Assembly: GCA_033816765.1 (NCBI GenBank)
Contig: CM066291.1
Span: forward strand, 5,704,001-5,768,000
Direction: 5' to 3'
From: Nothopassalora personata
Lineage: Eukaryota; Ascomycota; Dothideomycetes; Mycosphaerellales; Mycosphaerellaceae
DNA length: 64,000 bases
A program made the position numbers and the translations under genes. Shown here one piece after another: positions 50,930-62,089 of the stretch (its first letter is position 1; every line of letters begins with the position of its first letter). The notes beneath the pieces are model-generated. The model did no database searches, was not told where the DNA came from, and worked only from the letters and a program-made list of their open reading frames with translations.

Positions 50930-53852
50930 TCATCTCCGTGGGTAGCTGGACAGTGGCAACGTGGTTGCAGTCCTCTCTGTCAAAGTTGGGCGGCGCATCG
51001 GCTCCTGCGAATAGTACTCAGGCGAGTGATAGGCTGTCGTAGGAGTCGGTTGCACCGTAGCTTGAACGGCCGGACCGAGTGCCGCACCCAGCGGTGTGGC
51101 TGGCACCGGCGGCACCTGCCCAGCATGTTGTGCCAGCGCGGTGTTCAGCTGCTGCGGCAAGCCTGGGTGTGGTGGCGGTGGCGGCTTGTTTGTGCGGGCA
51201 ACATGCCGACTCGCTCGTTCGGCGTCCTTAACAGCCTGCTGAAGCGGTCGGAGGGTCCTGCGCACGTCGCCAACATCGATGCGCTGCGAGTTAAGATTGG
51301 CAATCTCGCTGACGAAGGCCGTCCATTCCTGCATAAAGTCAAAATAGTATCGCAGTAACTGTGCGTGGTCTTTACTCACATGTCCAAAGCTCTCGATCAT
51401 TTGCGAAAGTTCCTTGAGGTATCGAGGAGCGTCGCCCACTCTCATGGTCCTCAGTCGGCCGAGGAGTTTTTCGCCGACCACAATGACTGATTCGCACCTC
51501 TTGACAACCTGCAAGTACATGCGAGAGTTGTGCATCTGTCCTGAATTGTCGGACAAGATCTTGCGTTGGAGCAGATCGCTGCGTGCTGGCGGCAGAATGT
51601 TGTGTGCAAGATCGAAACAAGCCTTGATTTTAGCATATACCCTATCAGGAGTGACCTCGTTCTCCCCATCAGTCATCGTGCTGCGTAACGTGTTGGTGCG
51701 CGACGGGTAGGCGCTTGGCGGCGGCATGTGATCAAAGCCAGCGTTGTAGCGGGGCGTGGCTGCTGCGCTTAGTGAGGTCAAGGTGTTGGTCCGGCTGCCG
51801 GTATGAAGAGGGACTGGAGGTGCCATGCCTCGAATGCTGGCGGTACTGTTCGAGCTTGGCAGGATGGTGTTACCGCGGATGCGGGTGCGGCTGCTGGTCG
51901 CGGAAGTGGGTTGCGTTGGAGTGACGGTTCGACTATTCCAAGCCTGTGAGGCGCGTAGTGTGTCGCGTTGAACCTTGGGCTTGGTCTTGAAGCCTAGCAT
52001 GAGGCAGACATTGCGTGCCTCGATGATGACCGTGTAAGCTGTCGTGATGACACAGCGTACGTGTATCGCATCAAGCTGCCTGATATCCTGCGGATGTGTG
52101 CGTGCGAGCTCTTTGATAACCAGGCCGTACTCTCGCAAGGATTTGATCGCGGCACGCACGATGTTTGCCAAAAGTGGCGCACCGATCTCTGCGTTGTCCT
52201 CGACGGTGCTATCGGCCTTGTTCAACATGCGCTCAAGCTCGGTGCTTTGAAAGTGTGCTCTAACAAGCAGCACTTGAACTTGCGTGCGCCTGGGAGAACC
52301 ACCCCTCAGCTGCTGGGCGATGTCCACGACGGGTCCATACAGATGAGCGAGCATATAGAGTACACGCTTGACGGCTCTGGTCGAGGTGATGGTTGGAAGG
52401 CGTGAGTTGCGACTCTCGGGTAGGCTTGCCAGCTTGCGGGAGAGTTTGGCGCGCATGCTTGCGCCATCGATCGGGCTGACTGCACCAGAAGACGATTCGT
52501 TGCCACTTCCAACAGCGAGGTAGTTGTTGTAGCTTGATGTGACACTCGGCGCGCGGGAGTGAGGAGGCGTCAGTGCGGGCATCGGGTTGGAACGAGCTGA
52601 CAGCTGGTTCTTCATCTCCATCTGGCTCGTCTTCCGGGCAGTGACGAAGCCTTGACGTCGGTCCTTGCGGAAGTCTGCTGTGGTTGCGACAGTCTCGCTT
52701 CTGCTACGGCTTGCGTCGAGGCCGCCGGTGTAGAGGGGAGCAACATGTGGGCGCTTGAGCCCGGGCGTGTGCCTCTCATTGGACGACAAACCACGTCCAT
52801 GAGATCTCTCCATCGACCGCTGAGGTATGGGTGGCGGGGCGTTTGGCGGCGAATCTGAAGAGCTGTTCGGATTGAAGCCATCGATGCTGGAAATGCTCGG
52901 GCGAACCGGGAAGCGAGCTCCGGTGACACCTCGTCTCGTTGGCCGTGGAGTCGTCTCTTGGCTCTCGCTGGAATCATCACGCATGTTAGCAATGAACGTT
53001 AACGCGCCGGGAAAAAGTCACCTGATGCTCTCCTGCGATGAATGCGAGCGGAGGCTGTCCTGCAACGCACGGGCTCGCATGTACTTCTTGACATGCTGGC
53101 ACATGTCCTTGTCCTTCTCCGAATCCATCATGTTCGCGGTACGGTCCACCGAGGCTTTGAGTGCTTCGGCTGGCGGAAACTCGATGGGATTCTCGTCGAA
53201 TTTGAGTTTGACCAGGTTCATCTCGCCGAGGGCCAGAGGCAGACGGCGGATCTGGTTGCGAGCGACGGCCAAGAACTTGAGGTTGGTCATGTTCTTGATG
53301 CCCTCGGGAATGCCGTCAATGGCATTCTTGCTGATGTCGAGGATCTCCAGTCGCGAAAGTGACAATACCTGCGTCGTGTCAATACCCACCCACCCCGTGA
53401 TGGCCTTGCATGCCCGTTCAGACTCTTCACCTACCGCTTCAGGGAATTTCTTCAGTTTGTTCCAGCGCAGATTGAGATAGCGCAGCTTGTCGCATAGGGC
53501 AATCTCCCGCGGTATCTGGATGCGCGAATTGTGCGATAGTGCAAGTCTGTGTCACCGTCGTCAGCACAGCAGCCTTCCCACAAGGTGAACTGCCCACCGG
53601 CACGCACCTCTCCACGCGCTCTCTGATCAATGCCACCACCTGTACCGGCAGCACCTCGATGTTCTTGTGGCTCAGGTCCAGCGTGTGGCCGGATTGAGCC
53701 TTGTCCGGCACCACGCCGCCGCCACCCTCTCCGGCGAGCGCGATCTTGGCCTGGCGCTCCTCATCGGTATCGAGCTCTTTCTGAACGAAGGCGATCAGCT
53801 CGGGCACCGACATTGGCGGTCGTGACGACTGGCTCGCGCTTTCGGACGCCAT
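50930..53852 (-). CDS. SOG2: RAM-pathway leucine-rich-repeat protein SOG2
   Basis: Gene model complement(join(50930..51328, 51380..52967, 53022..53368, 53435..53546, 53608..53852)), 896 residues. Scaffold for the Mob2-Cbk1/Orb6 kinase (RAM/MOR) pathway controlling polar growth and cell separation. The N-terminal LRRs (LDLSHKNIEVLP, LRYLNLRWNKLKKFPEAV, LEILDISKNAIDGIPEG, LKFLAVARNQIRRLP) span residues about 55-190. A SOG2-type helical region then alternates with long Ser/Pro-rich stretches. Introns from 5' to 3' are 61, 66, 54 and 51 nt. The 66-nt and 51-nt introns are multiples of three with no in-frame stop, so their removal is inferred from strong borders (GTAGGT..GCAG; GTGAGT..GCAG) and LRR continuity. 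Retaining only the 51-nt one gives 913 residues. The start was chosen at MASESASQ, since upstream sequence is 5' leader. Confidence 0.87.
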
Positions 53853-54447
53853 TGTTGCATTCTCGTCGCTGTGTTGGGGGGAAGGAGAGGTGGAGAGGTG
53901 GAGCGGGTCGGCTGAGGAGGTGGTGAGGTTTGGGTGGTTTGGAAGTGAAACCTTTGAAGTGAAAGTTCGTCGGTCGAAACGAACCAAAAGGCAAGGCGCC
54001 CGCGGCGTCTGCGGGCTGCAGGAACATGCGCGGTCGACATGCAGGAACGTTGCGCAACACCCGACCGACAGCGGTACCTTGGCACGCTTGGCCTAATAAT
54101 TCCACTGTACACCCCCCCGATGCTTGTCACGGCAATTCATGTGAGAGCGTCATCTTCTAGAAGTGTAGCATGGTAGTGTACCGTACGTCCTCCTCTACTG
54201 TACATCTACATATCTCATATCGAACAAAGTCCGCCGCGTATGTACGTAGCAGCACACATGTTTCACCGAGGCCAATCATCCAGCACCCACACCCGCACAC
54301 CGGATTGGCGGACCCAACCGCCGAAGACCGAGCAGAATTACTGTACTCATTGTACTGTTGGACTGGCCGCACCCCCTGGACCGCGGCAGATCAGCCTGCA
54401 CAACACCAATCACTGTTTCTATGTACATAGCAACCCATGATGGCCCC
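53853..54447. other. Divergent promoter region (SOG2 / lipoate ligase)
   Basis: About 595 bp between the two start codons, with purine-rich and pyrimidine-rich tracts. No specific sites assigned. Confidence 0.5.
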
Positions 54448-54505
54448 ATGATTCTCAGGCACCATCTGTTCGGAAGCGTCCCCGCCAGAGGAGCCATACG
54501 GCTGC

Positions 54506-54537
<32 letters not shown>

Positions 54538-55713
54538 GCGACGCGAAGATGCCTCGCCACCTCAGTGCTGGACGGCCTGCAAAAGCCCCTGCAGTCCTAC
54601 ATCTCCCGCTCGCGTGATCCCTACCTGAATCTGTCCATCGAGCATCATCTCCTGCAGAACGCTGCGCCGGACTCGGTGGTGCTGTTTCTGTATGTCAACA
54701 GGCCGAGTATCATCATTGGCAGGAATCAGAATCCGTGGCGGGAGGTCAATCTTGCACTTCTGCATGCATCCCGTGGACGACGACCAGAAACAGAGCCTCC
54801 GGGGCTGGGACATGTCCATCTCGTACGTCGGAGGAGTGGCGGCGGCACAGTCTTTCATGACGAAGGAAATGTGAACTGGACCGTCATCTGCCCTTCGGCA
54901 AACTTCACGCGCGACAAGCATGCCGAGATGGTCGTGCGGGCTCTGAGGAGTTGTGGTGTTGACAGATCCAGAGTCAATGCCCGCCATGACATTGTGCTGG
55001 ATCAAGGCGATCGTGCTGCCGAGACTGATCCCGACGATGCGCACAGCACACCTTTTGAGGCCATCGACTTTGATACTCCCAAGCCATTAAAGGTGTCTGG
55101 CTCTGCGTACAAGCTGACGAGACAACGAGCACTGCACCATGGAACGTGCTTGCTGTCAAGTCCGAACCTCCAAGTCATACCCGACTACTTGCATTCGCCT
55201 GCCAAGTCGTTCATGACTGCGCGCGGAGTGGAAAGTGTCAGCTCGCCCGTCGGAAACACCTTGCTGAGAAATGACGATTTCATTACGGCGGTGCAGAGGC
55301 AGTTTTCGAAGGACTATAACGTGCGGGAGCTGCCACCAACAGAGGTCGGTGAAGATTGGTTGGATGATCAAGACGTCCGTAAAGGCTACGAAGAGCTGAA
55401 GTCCCTCGAGTGGACCTATCTACAAACGCCCCAGTACAGCCTATCAACGAAGTCTCAAGTCCTGCTGGACGCCGATCTTGAGCTCTCAGTGCGATACGGG
55501 GCGGTTACTGATGGCTCATTGAATGTGCGCGCTGAGGGTGGCGCATCGGACAAGATGATTGGCCTGATGGAGCAGCTGAAAGGTCGCAAAGTCCACGAGA
55601 TCAAATCATGGGAGTCTGCAATAGGTCCCATTCTCAATCGTCTAGATCCTTGGCAGCGAGGACGACTAGTGGAATGGTTGGACAAGATGCTCCCGACACC
55701 CGGAGAATCATGA
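54448..55713 (+). CDS. AIM22: Mitochondrial lipoate-protein ligase (AIM22/LplA-type)
   Basis: 421 residues from the Met at 54448; an in-frame Met 30 codons upstream is less suitable. The Arg/Ser-rich N-terminus (GSVPARGAIRL, poly-Ser, RRCLATS) fits a mitochondrial targeting signal. The ligase domain shows the lipoate-binding signature LVRRRSGGGTVFHDEGNVNW and the catalytic-lysine region KVSGSAYKLTRQRALHHGTC, then the C-terminal accessory region. It attaches lipoate to the E2 subunits of pyruvate and 2-oxoglutarate dehydrogenase and glycine-cleavage H protein, probably by transfer between proteins. The poly-Ser tract is encoded by a TCA microsatellite and may vary in length between strains. 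Confidence 0.9.
54506..54537. repeat. TCA trinucleotide microsatellite inside the lipoate ligase gene
   Basis: About ten perfect TCA units coding for serine in the presumed targeting region. Length changes would keep frame. Confidence 0.95.
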
Positions 55714-56679
55714 GCATCTACTCGTCGCGCCAGGTGAGTGCATGGCCTCTGCCGTGCAGTCCTGCAGCCAATACTTGTACTCTCCGGGAGTATTCTTGCT
55801 GCAAGCGCTTGTCTATACGACGAAAAACAAAAGGCCAATCCATGGTAACGTCCTTCGCATCATCACGCAGGTTTTGCTTCCAATGACCACGACCAGCAAG
55901 TACAAGCAAAAGTGCATACGCGAAGGCCTTTGATCCCGCAAGGCTGCGGGAGTCGAGCAAGCGACCTATCAGCCGGCACTCCCCTTCCCACCAATACGAC
56001 TGCCAGCAGAACTTCGGTTTCAGATATTTGACCAGTTATAGCGAATGGCTGGAACTCCAACAGACTTGACAAAGCCCCTACACTGAGAAAGCAAGCCATC
56101 CTCAGGACGTGCCCCCAGATTCGCGAAGAGGGGATGGAGGCGTGGAGGCGTGGAGGAACTCGTCGAAGCAGCGAAAGGAAGAGATGCCTAGAGGCGATGG
56201 TGAGGACTACCCCGGCGACCGACTTGGTGCCGGGCAGACCGGGCGTCACCCTGGTGACGGCATCTATGGCAGTCCATATGGGATGGTGCAAGCCGTGCGG
56301 GAACTCAAGGGTCTGAAGTGTTGTGACATGATCGGTGGCAATACGGAGGCGGATTGTACGCTATGGTGGCATGCAATCGAGCGGCTTCGATAATATGATT
56401 CAGATTGATTGACATGCTCCATTACCACACTCAGCTGTACGTAGATCAGCCCGTACAGTATTGCATTGACATCTCAGCCCCTTCCAACGGGTCTGAGCTG
56501 CCTGAGATCGGCGCATCTCGGCATTTGCCTATCAGCTCGAACGAGGAAGGTGTCGTTCATCGAGATATAAGAGCTCCAGCTCATCACTTCAGCTGCTACA
56601 CAACCACCGACGGCCAACTCTCTCCGCGACTTTGCCCATGGGGGTAGCTGGACTGGACGCATGACCCTGGATCGAGCTG
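55714..56679. other. Intergenic, no gene seen
   Basis: Between lipoate ligase and the broken zinc-cluster gene. Frames of up to 142 codons overlap on both strands without recognisable domains. Confidence 0.45.
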
Positions 56680-57963
56680 GTGGAAGCCAGCTCATCCAGC
56701 CACGGCCGAAGATACAAAAGTCGAAGGGAACGACCATGCGATGCCTGCAGACGGAGGAAGGTCTGCTGCATTCGGGATCCTGGCGATGAGGCTTGTTCGT
56801 TGTGTCGTAATTCTGGTCAGGTGTGTTCGTATGATGAGGGTCCGACGCCGAGGAGGAGGAGAGTCCATCCTGCTGCGACAGTGGCATTGCTGTTCATACA
56901 ACGCCATCCTGCAGCCCACCGTACTCCGCCTTTGCCGGGCCTCTATCCCGAGATTGGAACTCTTGTTGGTGTGATTCACGACCTCGGACTGAACGTCGAC
57001 GACCCTTCTAGGTGGGACATATCACCTGCAGATGGCAGTCGACGGAAGCGCCTATGGTAGTCCAGTGTACGTTGTCGATAAGTGGGCCGCTCTGCCTATG
57101 GGCTCGGCCGTCCCTCGTACATCCACGACAATAGTTTTACGGTCCCTCTCCCAAACGTGGAAGACCTGCCTCCTACCATGATCACCGGTGCTGTGCTACC
57201 TCGCACATCTTCCCTTATGTCCGTGGCTATGGCCGCTCTTTCTCAAATCCTGTCGGCGGTTCTTTCCACTTTTTACACGACAAAGCCTACGTACGGAGAA
57301 CTTGGGAGATTCCACCCCGGAGGAGCTTGGTAGACTTGAGGCGTACTTTGACTTGCAAATCTCAAATTTCCATACCTACTACTTGGCAGACTTGCTTGGT
57401 GTCGACAATGTGTTCCTTGATCCCATAGGTGTATTGGACATACAGGTCGCTAATAGATCGCCGAACTGTTGACACCACTTAGCACGCTCTTCCTCGCCTT
57501 CCAAACGGTCCATATCGCAGTCTACAAGGCTCTTCTGCGCACTTTTGCCACCAACCGACGCTCTCTCCCTCCAGCTGCGTTCTCAGGCCAAGTCTCTGTG
57601 AAGGGCATTTCAACCTTGTTGGATAACCTTCAGGTTACCCGCCTGCGTACTTTCTGGTGGTCTCCCATATCTCGAAGTAACTTCTCCATGGCTGGATCAT
57701 TCATGTCGTCGATGCTTCTTTCTTCTATGACGGAAGAAGAAGTGGAGCACTGGACGAGCGAAATCACGAGGTATCGACGCTTGCTTGATATGCATAGTCT
57801 GTCTTTCGATACCACGAAGCTGGCTGCTGCCAGGATGGAGGAGTTGGCTAGTGTTGGGAGAGTGGGACGTGAGGCTGATGCGGTGTCGAGGGACAGCGCC
57901 GGAGCTCAGCAGCAGGCGTTTTGTCGAGACTTTGGGCTCGACTTGACGGGCGCTGTTCGGTGA
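56680..57963 (+). pseudogene. Degenerate Zn(II)2Cys6 transcription factor
   Basis: The N-terminus carries a canonical zinc cluster (C20, C23, C30, C39, C42, C49; C-x2-C-x6-C-x8-C-x2-C-x6-C) after a basic stretch. Soon after, homology to the fungal-specific transcription factor domain appears in pieces: DPSRWDISPADGSRRKRLW ends at TAG (57058-57060). VYVVDKWAALPMG lies in one frame and LGRPSYIHDNSFTVPLP in another. LEAYFDLQISNFHTYYLADL is in a third, and TFWWSPISRSNFSMAGSFM through DLTGAVR closes at 57963. At least one nonsense change, several frameshifts and a deletion between the zinc cluster and the middle region are needed. Lesions are not RIP-like. Such regulators often sit beside the genes they control, but none is evident here. 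Confidence 0.82.
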
Positions 57964-58701
57964 AAACGTCGAAAATTGCGCTTAACTGGAAAGAGCCTCG
58001 AGAGCCGATACTTCGAGAGACTCTTTCGGGACGTGCATCGCATTAGGACGGTATCGGTGAACTCTGCAACACGAGGAGAGTTATCTACCAACTATTCGCT
58101 AACTACCGGATCCCATTACTTCTTGGTCCGCCTAATAGCAGAGAGGCGCAAAATGTGTGCCTGTACGCGAGACGTGACTGCGATTGTCATGGGCACCCCA
58201 GCCAGGCGATCGGGCCAGAACACCTTCATCATATGGGAACGCTGTTTTGGTAGCATTCTGGTGTCGCCTCGACGGTGCACACTTGGGAGCTGAAGAGGAG
58301 AAGCTGCAGCCTCCAGTATGTTGTGTTCTCCTCCGTATTGGTGGCGTTACTTGGCACGTAGTACATGCTGCTCGTATAGGCACAAGGACGGGATCCGAGA
58401 GGCCCTGGCATTTGATATGCAGCCTATGAGCTGAACATTCTGCAGGACCGGCACAGAGCTAGTGTAGTCTGCCGTCTGGTCTCATGCCTCGACCACTCGA
58501 GGAGGCAGGTGCGTGCCTGGATCTGGGCCGGCTGAGCTATATGCCAAGAGCGCTTGCATTGATGGCGCGCCCTCTAAGTCTCTACCAGGCCTAGCAAACC
58601 ACATAAAAGCATCCACCCGCCCCGTGGCACTCTCCGTCTTCAGATCTCCCGAGACTAAAATCAACCTTACCGTCTATCCAACAACTCCCACCAAAGCAAC
58701 A
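57964..58701. other. Intergenic, promoter of the secreted 12-cysteine protein
   Basis: Short frames only. The segment 58640-58700 (A/C-rich) is a typical fungal leader before the ATG. Confidence 0.45.
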
Positions 58702-59063
58702 ATGCATCCAGCAACACTCCTCCTGTCCATCCTCCCCGCCCTCACACTGGCGGCAGTCAACGGCCGTTGCACCGGCACATCCCTCCACGAAGTCGAGGGC
58801 ATTTGTATCTCCACCGCCAACTGCGCTGCCGCCGGTGGCGTCTCCATCGTGGGATCCTGTCCTAATGATCCTGCCAATATTCGATGCTGCCATATCGAGC
58901 CTTGTGAGGACTCGTCGAGTTATTGCACTTGGACTAGTAGGGGTTGTGCTGGGGGGACTTTCTTGACTGGTAAGCCACACATAAGGAAAGAAAGGGCAAT
59001 CGCTGACTTGAATGGCTAGGATATTGCCCCGGTGGTACGAATTATCGGTGCTGTGATTATTGA
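58702..59063 (+). CDS. Small secreted protein with two six-cysteine repeats (103 residues)
   Basis: Gene model join(58702..58969, 59020..59063). The 50-nt intron (GTAAGC..CTAG, with CTGAC upstream of the acceptor) turns an unspliced frame into one ending YRCCDY. Signal peptide about 1-20 (MHPATLLLSILPALTLAAVN). The mature chain has twelve cysteines in two similar units: C23, 35, 41, 53, 62, 63 and C68, 75, 82, 92, 100, 101, each ending G-x-C-P...R-C-C. I recall comparable cysteine units at the N-terminus of fungal peptidoglycan-hydrolase-like secreted enzymes, where they may bind cell walls. Here no catalytic domain follows, so it is a stand-alone binding protein or effector-like product. That comparison is from memory and unverified. 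Confidence 0.78.
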
Positions 59064-59369
59064 GGATGGGAAAAGGGGGGAAGACGGCATGAGTCTTTGT
59101 GGTTCATGGAACGGCGACTGCCTTAAGTCTGGGATCGGAATGCACGCACATCTAGTTGGAGGACAGTCTGATTCGGTGATGTGTTTCCTCTTGTGCAACT
59201 TTCGGCTCATTCTTCTCGACCTGACCTCCTGTTGATATGATCTGACGTTGGAGGATGATACCAATCGTTACGTCGATATGCCGCCTCGCTCTCCTCAAAG
59301 CTGCAGTCTTGCTATCCTCAATCGTCCATATACTCGCTTGCCATTTCCATATCCAGCTCGTCTCTCACC
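59064..59369. other. Intergenic, no gene seen
   Basis: About 300 bases between the twelve-cysteine protein and the decayed minus-strand gene; only shadow frames. Confidence 0.4.
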
Positions 59370-60595
59370 TCAAACAATTGATTGGATCGTCCTATTAATC
59401 CCAACCTGGCGGCATTCTTCAACGTCCTTCTCATGTGCTTTGCCCTTCGGACTCTTAGCGAGTCCGCTACTTCCGACGTTTTCATCGATACAAGGCCGCT
59501 TTGTAGTACTGCCCTTCTGCCGTGATGGGCGAAAGCGCGTAATATGCTTAGGAGTCTCGGCCTTCGACTTCTGAACCCGATTCTGTATCTTCGCTGTCCT
59601 CCTCTGGTACCGAGCATCTTTTTTCTGCGCCACTGCTGTCTTCCGCGATGATGTGTGGAGGCGCCTTTGCTGCTGGCGAGGTAGTCTGTCGCTCGAGTCG
59701 GGCTTGACGAGCTGCAGCCTGCTCGGGCTTCCGCCTCGCATTTCTGCTCCTTAGCGACCTCTGGATAGCTCCTGCATGTTTGACAGGCTGGTCTCTTCGT
59801 CCCAGAAGATCAGCACCTCGATATCACAATCGCCGGACCGGACTGAAGTTTCGCTATGATGTTCTTGGTAGCCCGACTCGACTTCGCTAGGAAGCTCCTG
59901 TCCACGGAAATTTTCTCTGCTTTCATACCGCAGAGAAAGAGGCAGCAATATAGCTGTCTTTACGTTTGTGCGGCCGCCCTTTGAGGAGTAGTTGGACCGG
60001 AAGGAAAGTCGAGTCTCGTTGTGTTTTGCTACCTGGGCGCCGTTAGTCCATATATATTATGTGTTAGAATAAGGGAAGCCTCACTAACGGAGCTTTGTCT
60101 TAGTATCGGATCCGCTCAATGGCTCCACCTCGTCGACTACTTGTGTTGATGCATTGTCGTGTCGAACTCGACAGGGTAGGATCCTCCATCCGACCCAATC
60201 TCGATCTTCACCTGTGCCTGATCCGGCCGCTTCCAAAATGGCGATGCGCCGATAATGCTGTCCCCTTCCATGACACTGCCATACAACTCCTAAGACGCCT
60301 CACCGTTTTCATCCTCGCCGGTTCGTATTGCGAGCGCAGCCTCTCTTAAAACCTTTAACTCAGGCTCCCAGTTGTTGTTCGAAATAATTCTGCTTGGTCT
60401 GTAATGCTGGGCGCCACGCGCAGAGTAAATTTCGTGCCCGTGTTGGGAAAGATGTGCGCACGTGTAGAAAGTCGGGAAAGTGTACCGGAAATGCCCGGAC
60501 ATCTGGAAAATCCAGCTCGAGACGACACTCGAGGCGTGACCCCAACTTCAGTCACCTCCTGACCATACTTGTCCAACTCACTCGAGACCTTCATC
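59370..60595 (-). pseudogene. Decayed multi-exon gene of unknown function
   Basis: Coding-like segments follow one another on the minus strand: GTKFTLRVAPSITDQAELF; WEPELKVLREAALAIRTGED ending in an in-frame TAG; then ELYGSVMEGDSIIGASPFWK and VKIEIGSDGGSYPVEF. After a frame shift comes VVDEVEPLSGSDTKTKL, a probable intron (60033-60088, GTTAGT..CCAG with ACTAAC) whose phase no longer fits, then VAKHNETRLSFRSNYSSKGG through SLSNMQELSRGR. An in-frame TAA (59751-59753) follows, then a basic tail (SRKTAVAQKKDARYQRRTAK) to 59370. The mix of intact-looking segments with two stops and several frame changes marks a pseudogene. No family is named with confidence. Confidence 0.5.
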
Positions 60596-61758
60596 CTCAG
60601 GCAGAGGACTTTGACACTGTCGATGAGAACTCCCCCGAGAGAGATGTTTGTTGCTCCTCTTGCTAACGTTGGGCTACAGCCGCCAGTTTACACTTCACTT
60701 CACTTGAACCTTGCTGTTTGCCAAGACCCTGCAGTGGCGCCAACGCCCAAAAATTGACCCTCAGATACTTTTCACAAGCTCCATCCTCCATCAGATCACC
60801 GCCAACATAGTGCGACGCAGCCAACCCGGGATGACGCATTGTTCCAAAAGTACGTTCGGATGCTAGCAGCCTTTAGGTAGTACCGCCCACGTTAAGTCGG
60901 ACACTGCTGTTCCTCAGTTCAAATGAAGCAGTGTACTACATCGCGCATCTGCGTTCCATTTTTTTGCCAAGTATTTTGCCTTTACCCCCAAGATCATGTT
61001 GCTTCGTGCAATGTGAACATCTCTGCCGCCCTATCCCAGATCGATGTAATCAGGCTGGAGTCTCTCACACGGCTGTACGGCTACCGCAAAAGTGTCATTC
61101 CAGGCGGCGCCTAAAGAATGCTGCGTCCTGTTCGTGTTCGCGAAGATCATGGCAGACTTTCGAAGGATTTGCCTCTTCCGCTCGAAGCATTGGCCTTGAT
61201 CAGGTCTTGGCGTGCAGTATGTCCATTGAGGCCTTCCGTTCATAGTGCGATCCTTTGCTGTCATGATAGAGAGCATCGCCGCCAAAAGCTCGCCTTACAA
61301 CCGCAAGTACATCTATACAAACTCCTGATGGCTCAAGTTCGGGAATCGATTACAATTGCAGTGCTAATTCCTGATTTTAAAATCAAGAGATGAACTCTAC
61401 AACATGTTCATCAGACACCTCACAGTGAACAGATTTCCGGAGAGGATTCGATTGACTTTTGAGATAGTAGAGAGGTTGCCGGATGAGGTCTCTGAGGCGT
61501 TGAATGTGATGGAAAAGCCAAAGGAAAGGGGAGGCTGTTTGATATCAGTCCGTTTCGTGGCTTGCAGTTCTTCGTCTGGGGGAAGAGATCAGTGTTCTTG
61601 CCGGGTTGTGAATTCGCGAAGAAAACGGCAACCGAGCTCTTGTGTAGACCGTCCCATGATATTGATGCCTGGAATTACGCCGGAGCGCCTTAGCGTCGTG
61701 CAACGTCTCTAGTCACAACCCAGCCTGGATCTACGTTCGACCAAAGGCGGCTTCTGGT
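60596..61758. other. Intergenic, no gene recognised
   Basis: Open frames of 85-100 codons exist (61118-61393 and 61404-61712 on plus; 61031-61285 on minus), without start context or homology. The sequence approaches the right-hand repeat block. Confidence 0.45.
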
Positions 61759-61814
61759 CTAAATATTGTCTACGCCGAAGGACTATCTAAATATTGTCTT
61801 CGCCGAAGGACTAC
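61759..61814. repeat. 28-bp tandem duplication
   Basis: Two adjacent copies of a 28-base unit beginning CTAAATATTGTC and containing CGCCGAAGGACTA, differing at two positions. Just beyond, 61990-62030 contains several TTTAGCNCCG-like repeats. Confidence 0.9.
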
Positions 61815-62089
61815 GCTCTTGATTCATCTCGCGGCGTACGCATGTAAGCGGCTCCATAGGACTCGAAGAGGACGGTATGCTCGAGAGCAGAACCCTGAAG
61901 GATCGTGGAGCCGGTGGGTCAGTGATCGGCCAGGCAAGATGTCTGCTTTCTTACCTCAGCAAGCTTAGACGCTTCTCCTCGGCTCGGCACCCTTTAGCTC
62001 CGTTTAGCACGGTTTAGCACCGTTCAGCCAATCGGGTGATTCCGCCCCAGCGAGCCTTGGCGAAGCGTCTAAGATCGAATGGGGCGTGT

